The notes beneath the pieces are model-generated. The model had not been told where the DNA came from. It did not search any database and saw only the letters and a program-made list of their open reading frames with translations. 64,000 nucleotides of DNA. It comes from Geodermatophilus telluris. GTDB lineage: Bacteria > Actinomycetota > Actinomycetes > Mycobacteriales > Geodermatophilaceae. Of the stretch, positions 26,456 through 33,537 are shown piece after piece (within the stretch, counting starts at the first letter, position 1; every line of letters starts with the position of its first letter). Location of the stretch: positions 1 through 64,000 of the forward strand of contig NZ_FMZF01000007.1 of NCBI RefSeq assembly GCF_900102745.1, read 5' to 3'. A program made the position numbers and the translations under genes.

Positions 26456-28192
26456 TCACCCCACCCGGGCGGTCCCCCGGCGGATCCGCAGGCCGTCGAG
26501 CAGCAGCCCGGCGGCCAGCGCCGACCCGGCGCCCTCGCCGGCCCGTAGCCGCAGGTCCAGCAGCGGCTCGAGGCCCAGCGCCTGCAGCACCAGCTCGTGC
26601 CCCCGCTCACGGCTGCGCTGCCCGGCCACCAGGGCGGCCTGCGCGCCCGGCTCGAGCAGGACGGCGGCCAGCGCGGCCACCGACACGGCGAACCCGTCCA
26701 GGACGACGGCGGTGCCGGCCTCCGCGGCGCCCAGCAGCACCCCGGCGAGCACGGTGAGCTCCGGACCGCCGAGCTCGGCCAGGGCCCCGGCAGGGTCACG
26801 CCCGAGCCCGCGGCCGGCCCGGGTCAGCGCGGCGGCCACCACGTCGCGCTTGCGCTCCAGCACGGCGCTGTCGGCGCCCGCGCCCAGACCGGTCACCGCG
26901 GCGGCGTCCACGCCGAGCAGCCCGGCGGCGAGCGCGGCCGCGACGGTGGTGTTGCCGACGCCCACCTCGCCGAGCGCGACCAGGCCCGCGCCGGCGTGGG
27001 CGGCGCCGAGCCCGCGGCCGGCCGCGAGCAGCCGCGCCACGTCGTCCCGGGTCAGGGCGGGGGCGGCGGCGAGGTCGCCGCGCGGACCGGCGGGGCGGGC
27101 GGCGACCGCGCCGTCCAGCGGGTCGCCGGCCACCCCCGCGTCGACGACGACGGTGGCCAGCCCGGCCGCGGCCGCGGCGGTGGCGCCCACCGACACCCCG
27201 GCCAGCGCTGCGCGGGCGACGTCGCGGGTCACGCGGGTCCCGTAGGCCGAGACGCCGAGCGCGGCGACCGGGTGGTCGGCCGCGGCCAGCACCAGCGTGC
27301 CGCCGGTGGCGTCGCCGCGGCCCAGCGCCACCACCCGGTCCACCGCGCGGTCGAGCACGCCGAGCGAGCCCGGCGGGGTGAGCAGCCGGTCGGCCTCGTC
27401 GCGGGCACCGACGACGGCGTCCCGGCCGGGGGCGCGCAGGTGCGACGGGGGAGCGGCCGGACCGCCGTCGTCGGCCGGCCAGCGGTCCTCGACGACGACG
27501 GCCGACAGCGGCAGCCGCCGCGACCAGCCGGCCCGCTCCAGGCCCGGCGCGGGCGGGCGCTCGTCGGGCCAGCCCAGGCACAGCCAGCCGAGGGTCACCA
27601 CGCCGTCGGGCAGCCCGACGAGCGCGGCGAGCTCGTCGGGGCGGAACAGCGTCACCCAGCCCATGCCCAGGCCCTCGGCGCGGGCGGCCAGCCAGAGGTT
27701 CTGGATCGCCGCCGCGCAGCTCCACAGGTCGGCGTCGGGGAAGGTGGCCCGGCCCAGCACGCCGGCGGCGGGGGTGCGCCGGTCGCAGCAGACGACGACG
27801 CCCAGCGGTGCCTCGCGCACGCCCTCGAGCTGCAGGTCCAGCAGCCGCCGTGCGGCGTCGGGCTCCAGCTGCGCGGCCTGGCGCAGCCGCTCCCGGTCGG
27901 TGAGGACCGCGGCCCGGTCGCGGGTGGCGGCGTCGCGGACGACGAGGAAGCGCCACGGCTGGCTGTGCCCCACCGACGGCGCGGCGTGCCCGGCGGCGAG
28001 GACCCGCTGCAGGACGTCGTCGGGCACCGGGTCGGGGCGGTAGCGGCGGACGTCGCGCCGGGCGGCGACGACGGCGTAGAGGCCATCGGCGTGCTCGGGC
28101 ATCGCCCAGGCGGCCGGGTCGCCGGCCCGCTCGGCGGCGGAGGTGACGTCGCCGACGAGCGGGACGGGCCGCGGCCAGGGGGACGCCGTCAT
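26456..28192 (-). CDS. cobT: Bifunctional BluB-CobT fusion (DMB synthase / nicotinate-nucleotide-DMB phosphoribosyltransferase)
   Basis: This 578-residue fusion makes and activates the lower ligand of cobalamin. Residues about 30-230 are a BluB-type flavin destructase: RRDVRRYRPDPV, APSVGHSQPWRF and AIQNLWLAARAEGLGMGWV. BluB converts reduced FMN to 5,6-dimethylbenzimidazole. A Pro/Arg linker leads to CobT (about 250-578), with PPGSLGVLD, the nucleotide-binding GVGNTTVAAAL and catalytic Glu in GEGAGSALAAG. CobT attaches ribose phosphate from nicotinate mononucleotide. ATG 28192 is a good start. No other cob genes and no cobalamin riboswitch are recognised nearby. Confidence 0.93.
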   Translation of the reverse strand: MTASPWPRPVPLVGDVTSAAERAGDPAAWAMPEHADGLYAVVAARRDVRRYRPDPVPDDVLQRVLAAGHAAPSVGHSQPWRFLVVRDAATRDRAAVLTDRERLRQAAQLEPDAARRLLDLQLEGVREAPLGVVVCCDRRTPAAGVLGRATFPDADLWSCAAAIQNLWLAARAEGLGMGWVTLFRPDELAALVGLPDGVVTLGWLCLGWPDERPPAPGLERAGWSRRLPLSAVVVEDRWPADDGGPAAPPSHLRAPGRDAVVGARDEADRLLTPPGSLGVLDRAVDRVVALGRGDATGGTLVLAAADHPVAALGVSAYGTRVTRDVARAALAGVSVGATAAAAAGLATVVVDAGVAGDPLDGAVAARPAGPRGDLAAAPALTRDDVARLLAAGRGLGAAHAGAGLVALGEVGVGNTTVAAALAAGLLGVDAAAVTGLGAGADSAVLERKRDVVAAALTRAGRGLGRDPAGALAELGGPELTVLAGVLLGAAEAGTAVVLDGFAVSVAALAAVLLEPGAQAALVAGQRSRERGHELVLQALGLEPLLDLRLRAGEGAGSALAAGLLLDGLRIRRGTARVG

Positions 28193-28347
28193 GCGGCTCT
28201 CCTCCCACGCGCCGGACCCGGTCGGTCGCCGACTCTAGCCACGGGTCCGGCTCCGCCGACGGGCGCCGCGGGCCTCCCCGTGGCGGGTCCGCGACGCCCG
28301 TCCGGACGGCGGGGCCACCCGGTGTTTCGGCTGCCGGCCGCGCGGGC

Positions 28348-28674
28348 TCAACCCGAGCGCGGTCCCGGGCGCCGCAGCCGGACCGGCGCACGCCGCAGCC
28401 AGGCCTCCTCCAGCAGGTCGGCGACGAGGGCCGGGTCGGCGGCGGCGAGGTCGACGCGGACGCCGGAGACCCGCCGTCCCCACCACAGCAGCGAGCAGGG
28501 GCCGCCCTCGGCCGCCCGGGCCTCCGACTCACCGACCAGCACGTTGAGCGCGTCCTCGTCCCACAGCGTGGCCAGCACCGCGCTGCCCAGCCGGAACGAG
28601 GGGCGGCCGTGGTGGTCGGCCTCGGTCACCTCCGGGAGGGCCAGCGCCAGTGCGCGGACGTCGTCGGGGGTCAC
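28348..28674 (-). CDS. MmcQ/YjbR family protein
   Basis: The 108-residue MmcQ/YjbR fold protein has the typical opening DDVRALALALPEVTEADHHGRPSFRLG and LATLWDEDALNVLV. It lacks enzymatic motifs. The family has a CyaY-like fold, is called DNA-binding by similarity, and is functionally undefined. GTG 28674 start. It lies 12 bases downstream of the DUF4190 gene on the same strand, so they may be co-transcribed. The roughly 155 bases between it and bluB-cobT hold a TAGAGT box that could serve the latter. Confidence 0.82.
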   Translation of the reverse strand: MTPDDVRALALALPEVTEADHHGRPSFRLGSAVLATLWDEDALNVLVGESEARAAEGGPCSLLWWGRRVSGVRVDLAAADPALVADLLEEAWLRRAPVRLRRPGPRSG

Positions 28675-28686
28675 GGCGGGAACGGG

Positions 28687-29052
28687 TCAGGCCGACGCGA
28701 GGGCGGCGACGAGGACCAGCCCGAGGAACCCGACGCCGACCCAGCCGAGCACGATCCCGGCGATCGCCATGCCGTCGCCGCCCTCGCCGCGCTCGCGGAT
28801 CTGGCTGCGGGCGACGTAGCCGAAGACGAGCGCGAGGACGCTGCCGATCCAGTAGACCCAGACGATGCCCAGGACCATCGACGCGATGGCGAGCCCGTTG
28901 GTGCGCCGGGGCGGGCACCCGTACCCGTACGGCGGGTAGCCGGGCGGCGGGCCGTAGGGCGCCTGCGGCGGGCGGTAGGGCGGCTGCGGCGGCCCGTAGG
29001 CCGGCCGGCCCTGCTGCGCCGCGGCCGGGTCGTGGGCGCCCCACTGGGTCAT
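28687..29052 (-). CDS. DUF4190-type membrane protein with Pro/Tyr-rich N-terminus
   Basis: This 121-residue protein starts at ATG 29052. Residues 1-48 are Pro/Gly/Tyr repeats typical of actinobacterial DUF4190 proteins. The C-terminal part has two membrane helices (about 52-75 and 92-115), with NGLAIASMVLGIVWVYWIGS and GMAIAGIVLGWVGVGFLG. Such proteins are abundant and uncharacterised. The disordered tail may interact with the envelope or other repeats. Confidence 0.85.
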   Translation of the reverse strand: MTQWGAHDPAAAQQGRPAYGPPQPPYRPPQAPYGPPPGYPPYGYGCPPRRTNGLAIASMVLGIVWVYWIGSVLALVFGYVARSQIRERGEGGDGMAIAGIVLGWVGVGFLGLVLVAALASA

Positions 29053-29204
29053 GTCCGTCCCCCGTCGTCCTGCCCGGCTGCCGGGTCGGTGGTGGCCCGG
29101 CGTCCCCCACGCCGGGCCAGCGCGGACGGTACGGGCCCGGGCGGGGCCCGGGCCAGCACCACCACCCCGGACGGGTCAGGTCGCCCCGGCCGCGGCGCCC
29201 ACCC

Positions 29205-29597
29205 TCAGCTCAGGAGGTCCACGGCGCAGCGGAGTCCCGGCGCCCGGGACAGCCGCGCGTCGGCGGTGACGAGGGGGACGCCGAGGAGCTCGGCGAGGGC
29301 GACGTACTGGGCGTCGTAGGCGCTGACGGACTCCCGCAGCTGCCACGCCCGCGGCAGGAGCGGCAGGTGGGGGTACCGCTCCACGGTCAGCTCGCTCCAG
29401 TCCTCCAGGGCCTCGGCACCGCGCTGGGCGGGGAGCCGGCCGGCCAGGACGGCGCGTCGGACGGCGGAGAGGACCTCGACGTCCGCCAGCGCCGGGACGT
29501 GCACGTCCGAGGCGAGCAACCGCTCACGGGCCAGGGCCCCGGACCCACCGTCGTCGACGAGAGCGGGCACCAGGACGGATGCACCGACGACGATCAC
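29205..29597 (-). CDS. vapC: VapC-like PIN-domain toxin with altered active-site residue, module 2
   Basis: This 130-residue PIN protein starts at GTG 29597, overlapping the vapB stop. It aligns with VapC proteins that begin (M/V)IVVDASVLV, but the first catalytic Asp is replaced: residue 5 is Gly (GGT codon) in VIVVGASVLV. The other acidic positions are present: Glu in ADVEVLSAVRR, Asp in SAYDAQYVALAE and Asp in VTADARLS. With one metal ligand missing, nuclease activity may be lost or reduced, while complex formation with VapB could remain. Sequence error at this codon is possible. Confidence 0.88.
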   Translation of the reverse strand: MIVVGASVLVPALVDDGGSGALARERLLASDVHVPALADVEVLSAVRRAVLAGRLPAQRGAEALEDWSELTVERYPHLPLLPRAWQLRESVSAYDAQYVALAELLGVPLVTADARLSRAPGLRCAVDLLS

Positions 29598-29827
29598 GGG
29601 CCGTCCGGACGCTCCGCCGCGATCGCGGCGACGGCGTCGTCGAACGACATCCGCCCACCCCGTCGTGCAGCCCGGGCGAGCACCTCGGCCTTGCTGGGAC
29701 GCGCGGCGAGCACCTGCAGCTCTCGGAGCAGGTACTCCGAGAGGCTCAACCCGCTCGCCGCGGCCCGGGCGCGCAGGGCCGCGTGCAGGTCGTCCGGGAC
29801 GTTGCGCACCTGGACCATCTTGGGCAC
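29594..29827 (-). CDS. vapB: VapB-type ribbon-helix-helix antitoxin, module 2
   Basis: The product is 77 residues from GTG 29827. MVQVRNVPDDLHAALRARAAASGLSLSEYLL is cut here only for naming: VQVRNVPDD is the DNA-contacting strand and LSLSEYLLRELQ the second helix. The C-terminal tail carries the toxin-binding region (MSFDDAVAAI). A TAGGAT box seven bases upstream of this GTG favours it over the in-frame ATGs at 29836 and 29818 and implies a leaderless message. It overlaps the toxin gene by four bases. A palindromic operator lies just upstream. Confidence 0.88.
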   Translation of the reverse strand: MPKMVQVRNVPDDLHAALRARAAASGLSLSEYLLRELQVLAARPSKAEVLARAARRGGRMSFDDAVAAIAAERPDGP

Positions 29828-29850
29828 GCCGCCCATCCTACGTGTGGCGC

Positions 29851-29877
29851 GCATGCGATCACATGTGTCGAGCATGC
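29851..29877. promoter_or_regulatory. Probable VapB operator: three palindromic hexamers
   Basis: GCATGC (29851-29856), ACATGT (29861-29866) and GCATGC (29872-29877) form a symmetric array in front of vapBC module 2, just upstream of its -10 box (about 29835-29840, minus strand). Such symmetry suits autorepression by a ribbon-helix-helix antitoxin. Confidence 0.5.
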
Positions 29878-29918
29878 GACGTGTCCTGTGACCGGTCGCT
29901 CCGGCCGGGGCGGAGGTC

Positions 29919-30773
29919 CTAACGCCCGTCCTCGACCTGCTGGAGGAAGCGGCGCAGGGTCTCGAGGAAGACCTCGGGCTGCTCGGAGTGCACCCAGTGG
30001 CCGGCACCCTTGACCTTCACCAGCCGGGTCGAGGGGAACAGCTCGTCCATCCGCGCGCGGTCGCCGGGCAGCACGTAGTGGCTGTTCGCGCCCGCGATCC
30101 ACAGCACCGGGCCGTCGAAGGTGGCGCCCGGCGGCGGGTCGGGGAAGCCGCGCAGCTCGCCGAGGTCGCGCTCGAGCGTCTCCAGGTTCAGTCGCCACCG
30201 CCAGCGGCCGGAGCCCACCCCCTCGCGGACCAGGCTCTGCAGCAGGAACGACCGGACCATCGTGCTGGGCACCGCCTCGCGCAGCGCCCGGTCGGCGTCC
30301 TCGCGGGTGCGCAGCGCGCCGAGGTCCACCGCGCGCATCGCAGCGATGAACGCGCCGAACGGCGAGGCCTCCTCGTCGGGGTCGTCGGTGCGGCCGCCGG
30401 ACACCGGGTACTCCACCGGCGCGATGTCGACGACGACGAGCGCCCGCAGCAGCTCCGGCCGGCGCAGCGCCAGCTGCATCGCCACCTTGCCGCCCATCGA
30501 GTGCCCGACCAGCGTCACCGGCTCCTCGGACGACGCCAGCTCGTCGGCGACCACCTCCGCCATGTCGACGTAGTCGACCCGGTCGGTCCACGGCGAGTGC
30601 CCGTGGTTGGGCAGGTCGAGCAGCGTCACGCGGTGGCCGTCGGCGAGCCCCTTGGCCGCCGTCGTCCAGTTCTTGCCCTGGCCGAACAGGCCGTGGACGA
30701 AGACGACGCGCGGCCCGGACTCCCCGACGGTGCGCGCCGCCAGCCGCTCGTCGGAGGGCGCGTCGGCAGTCAC
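29919..30773 (-). CDS. Alpha/beta hydrolase
   Basis: This 284-residue alpha/beta-hydrolase resembles the YbfF/ABHD11-like esterase subgroup. Visible are the oxyanion loop VFVHGLFGQGKNW, LLDLPNHGHSPW, the nucleophile elbow GHSMGGK, a late Asp in the IAGANSHYV region and the catalytic His in GAGHWVHSEQP. It probably cleaves small ester substrates in the cytosol. The start is GTG 30773. The open frame to 32351 is antisense to the helicase gene and unlikely. It is divergent from that helicase. Confidence 0.9.
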   Translation of the reverse strand: MTADAPSDERLAARTVGESGPRVVFVHGLFGQGKNWTTAAKGLADGHRVTLLDLPNHGHSPWTDRVDYVDMAEVVADELASSEEPVTLVGHSMGGKVAMQLALRRPELLRALVVVDIAPVEYPVSGGRTDDPDEEASPFGAFIAAMRAVDLGALRTREDADRALREAVPSTMVRSFLLQSLVREGVGSGRWRWRLNLETLERDLGELRGFPDPPPGATFDGPVLWIAGANSHYVLPGDRARMDELFPSTRLVKVKGAGHWVHSEQPEVFLETLRRFLQQVEDGR

Positions 30774-30839
30774 CCGGCGATTCCACCAGATCCCCGGCCG
30801 CCGGCGACCTACCGTGCCCCGGACGAGAGGAGGTCCACC

Positions 30840-32543
30840 GTGCCCGGACGGCGCCGTGCCGCCACGACCCCCAGGCGGCGGACCACGAGACGGCGGACGA
30901 CGGCCCGCCGCCCCGCGGTCCCCGACCTGCCCACCGCGGGCCCGGGGGAGCGGGTCTGGGTGCTCGCCGTCCCCTTCCGCGCGCCGGCACCCGGCGCCAC
31001 CTGGCACGCCGGGCTGCAGGCGCACGTGTGGGTGGGCGCGGAGCTGCCGTCGGCGCTGGCGCCCTACGACCCGCCGCCGTACACGTTCGAGCGCTTCCTC
31101 GAGGACGAGCTCAACGAGACGCCGCGGCCGCTGCCGGAGGGCCGGCCGATGGTCCCCCGCGAGGAGCAGTGCACCGGCGCGGAGGCCGTCGTCGCCTCGG
31201 CCGCGGCCGGGCACCGGGTGTTCCTGCTCGGCGACGACCCCGGCGTCGGCAAGACCGGCACCGCGGTCCTGGCCGCCCGGGAGATCTGCGAGCTGCGCGG
31301 CGGCGAGCGGGTGCTCGTGGTCGCCGACCGCCCGGCGGCGATCACCATCCCGCACTGGACCCGCTCGATCGCCGGCTTCGGCGACGGCGGCCTGCGCTGG
31401 TGCGTGACCACCTGGGACCGGCTGGCCAAGGTGAGCACGCTGACCTTCGACGTCGTGATCGCCGACGAGGCGCACATGGTCCGGCACACGACGACGCAGC
31501 GGTGGAAGCACTGGAAGGCGGTCTCCGGCGGTGGGCGCGCGAAGGACGTCCCGTTCGTCGTCGCCGCCACCGCCACCCCCGCGCACACCCCGCTGGAGCT
31601 GCCCTACCTGGCGCCGCAGTTCGCCCAGGTGCACGGCGAGCCGCTGCGCGCGTGGGCGGACCTGCCGGCGAAGCTCGCCGAGCACGGGTTCCACGTGGAA
31701 CGGGGCCGCTACGGCTGGGCGTGGACCGAGGACGCCGACGCCCGCCGCACCGACCTCGCCCGGCTGCAGGGCTGGCTCACCGGCGCGGAGCCACCCGCCA
31801 CCCTGCACCGCCCGGCGCCGTGGGGACCGGTGTCGGTGACCGGGACGCCGGTGGCGCTGACCCCGGCCGAGAGGTGCGCCTACGCGTCGGAGTGGCAGGA
31901 GTTCCGCGCCGAGATGCAGCTGGCCCGCCGCGCCCGGCAGAGCGCCCGCGGTCGCGCCGCGCTGCTGCGGTTCCGGCAGAAGGCCGGGCTGATCCGCGTC
32001 CAGGCCACCGTCGACTGGGTGCGTGCGCAGGTGGAGGCCGAGCGGCAGGTGGCGGTGTCGGTGGAGTTCGTCGAGACGGCGGCCGACCCGATCCGCGAGG
32101 CGCTGCTGGACTCGGGCGTCGCCGTGGCCTCGATCTACGGCCGGGACCGCTTCGACGTCGAGGCCGAGCGGCTGCGCTTCCAGACCGGCGCCGCCCCGGT
32201 GTGCGTGTTCACCGTGACCGCCTCGATCAGCCTGCACGCCGGCGAGCTGCTGCCGGGCGGGGCGACGGCGTCGTCGACCCCGCGGGTGGGCCTGTTCCAC
32301 CAGCCGCGGTTCTCCGGCATCCAGGCCCGCCAGGTCACCGGCCGCACCCACCGTGACGGGCAGGTGTCGCCGTGGCGGGTGGCCTTCGCCGAGGGCACCG
32401 TCGAGGAGCAGGTGGCCCGGGTGATGGTCGAGCGGCTGGCGGTCAGCGGGTCGACGGCGGGCGCGGACACCTCCTCGCTACAGGAGATCGCCGAGCTGCT
32501 CGACGCCGACTGGCTGCCGCCCGCGGCGCTCACCGACGCCTGA
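30840..32543 (+). CDS. SNF2-like superfamily 2 helicase/ATPase
   Basis: This 567-residue protein starts at GTG 30840 with AGAGGAGG six bases upstream. A 30-residue Arg/Thr-rich basic tail precedes the helicase core. Walker A is GDDPGVGKTG (131-140), Walker B DEAH (209-212) and motif III AATATPAHTP. Motif VI, QVTGRTHRDGQ, has the SWI2/SNF2-style QxxGRxHRxGQ pattern. No zinc, chromo or nuclease domain is visible, and its length is short for a remodeler. It resembles helicases found in phage or integrative elements but stands alone between two hydrolase genes. A parS-like palindrome lies inside the coding sequence. Confidence 0.85.
   Translation: MPGRRRAATTPRRRTTRRRTTARRPAVPDLPTAGPGERVWVLAVPFRAPAPGATWHAGLQAHVWVGAELPSALAPYDPPPYTFERFLEDELNETPRPLPEGRPMVPREEQCTGAEAVVASAAAGHRVFLLGDDPGVGKTGTAVLAAREICELRGGERVLVVADRPAAITIPHWTRSIAGFGDGGLRWCVTTWDRLAKVSTLTFDVVIADEAHMVRHTTTQRWKHWKAVSGGGRAKDVPFVVAATATPAHTPLELPYLAPQFAQVHGEPLRAWADLPAKLAEHGFHVERGRYGWAWTEDADARRTDLARLQGWLTGAEPPATLHRPAPWGPVSVTGTPVALTPAERCAYASEWQEFRAEMQLARRARQSARGRAALLRFRQKAGLIRVQATVDWVRAQVEAERQVAVSVEFVETAADPIREALLDSGVAVASIYGRDRFDVEAERLRFQTGAAPVCVFTVTASISLHAGELLPGGATASSTPRVGLFHQPRFSGIQARQVTGRTHRDGQVSPWRVAFAEGTVEEQVARVMVERLAVSGSTAGADTSSLQEIAELLDADWLPPAALTDA
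31688..31701. other. parS-like ParB-binding palindrome, copy 3
   Basis: This perfect copy of GTTCCACGTGGAAC lies inside the SNF2-like gene, where it encodes part of HGFHVERG. It is 9.8 kb from copy 2. Confidence 0.7.
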
Positions 32544-32617
32544 GCCGGCTGCGGGGCGGGAGCCCGGTCACGCTGCCCGACACAGCCGGCGCGGCGGTGA
32601 TCGAGGAGTTCGGGCAC

Positions 32618-32649
32618 GGGCGGTGCCGGTCCACCCGGACGGACCGCCC
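32618..32649. terminator. Hairpin between convergent helicase and hydrolase genes
   Basis: Arms 32618-32624 and 32643-32649 pair perfectly (GGGCGGT with ACCGCCC), with further inner pairing. A second long-loop stem joins 32544-32551 with 32583-32590. Both lie in the gap between convergent genes, consistent with a bidirectional terminator. Confidence 0.4.
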
Positions 32650-32653
32650 CCGC

Positions 32654-33481
32654 TCAGCGGAGGAACTCGGTGAGCGCCTGCTCCGCACCGGCCGGCAGCG
32701 TGTGGTGCGTGGCGCCGGGCAGCGTCACCACGCTCGCCCGCGGCATCAGCCGGCCCGCGTTGCGGGCCACCTGCCGCGGGTCCTGGGCCCGCCCGTCCCC
32801 GGCGACGACGACCAGCGTCGGCACGGTCAGCGCGGCCAGCCGGGCGGGCTCGGGCCGGCGGGTGCGCACCGGCGCCGCCGTCGACACCTCGGCGCCCAGC
32901 GCGGCGACGTCGAGCCAGGCGTCGTCCACCGGCCGGCCGCCGGTCTCCCAGCGCACCAGCGCCCGCATCCGGGCGGCGCTGGGCCGGGCGAGCACCGGGA
33001 CGGCGTGCAGCAGGTAGCCGGGGGAGAAGCCGGCGAAGGTGGTGGTCGGGTCGACCAGGCCGAGGCGGCGCACGCGGTCGGGCCGGTCGAGCGCGAGGGC
33101 GAGGGCCTGCCAGCCGCCGTAGCTGTGCCCGGCCAGGTCGACGGCGCCCAGCCCCAGCCCGTCGAGGACCTCGGCGAGCCAGTCGACGACGTCGCCGGTG
33201 CTGGTGAGCGGGCTGGTGGCCGGGCTGCGGCCGGCGTCGCCGACCGGGTCGACGACGTGCACGCGGCGCACCGCGACGAGCCGCCGCATCGCGCCCGACC
33301 AGGCCAGCGGGGTGGCCCCGCCGCCGGGCAGCAGCACCAGCGGGGGAGCCGACGGCGCGCCGCTGACCAGCACGTGGGTGCGGCCGAACCGCGTCTCGAC
33401 GTCGACCGGGCGGACCGGCACCGGCCAGCGCGCGAGCGCCGCGTCGTAGGCGGTCTCGAACGCGGTCCGCCGGTCCCCCAT
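32654..33481 (-). CDS. Alpha/beta hydrolase
   Basis: This 275-residue alpha/beta-hydrolase has LVLLPGGGATPLAW (oxyanion region), VDPVGDAGRS, the nucleophile elbow AGHSYGGWQ and a C-terminal PGATHHTLP His loop. It resembles hydrolases of the carboxylesterase/proline-iminopeptidase-like group. The substrate is unknown. ATG 33481 is preferred. The longer frame begins with a TTG at 33517 and lacks a ribosome-binding site. It is divergent from dinB. Confidence 0.87.
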   Translation of the reverse strand: MGDRRTAFETAYDAALARWPVPVRPVDVETRFGRTHVLVSGAPSAPPLVLLPGGGATPLAWSGAMRRLVAVRRVHVVDPVGDAGRSPATSPLTSTGDVVDWLAEVLDGLGLGAVDLAGHSYGGWQALALALDRPDRVRRLGLVDPTTTFAGFSPGYLLHAVPVLARPSAARMRALVRWETGGRPVDDAWLDVAALGAEVSTAAPVRTRRPEPARLAALTVPTLVVVAGDGRAQDPRQVARNAGRLMPRASVVTLPGATHHTLPAGAEQALTEFLR

Positions 33482-33537
33482 GTCACGGAGCCTGCCGGGT
33501 GGCGGGCGCACCGGCAACGGGCGGGGAGAATGGCGCC

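Noticed and set aside
28193-28347. Possible cobalamin riboswitch upstream of bluB-cobT
   Set aside because: I looked on the minus strand for a B12-box-like core and its conserved flanks and found none. Only a TAGAGT box that may be a promoter is visible. A covariance-model search would settle it.
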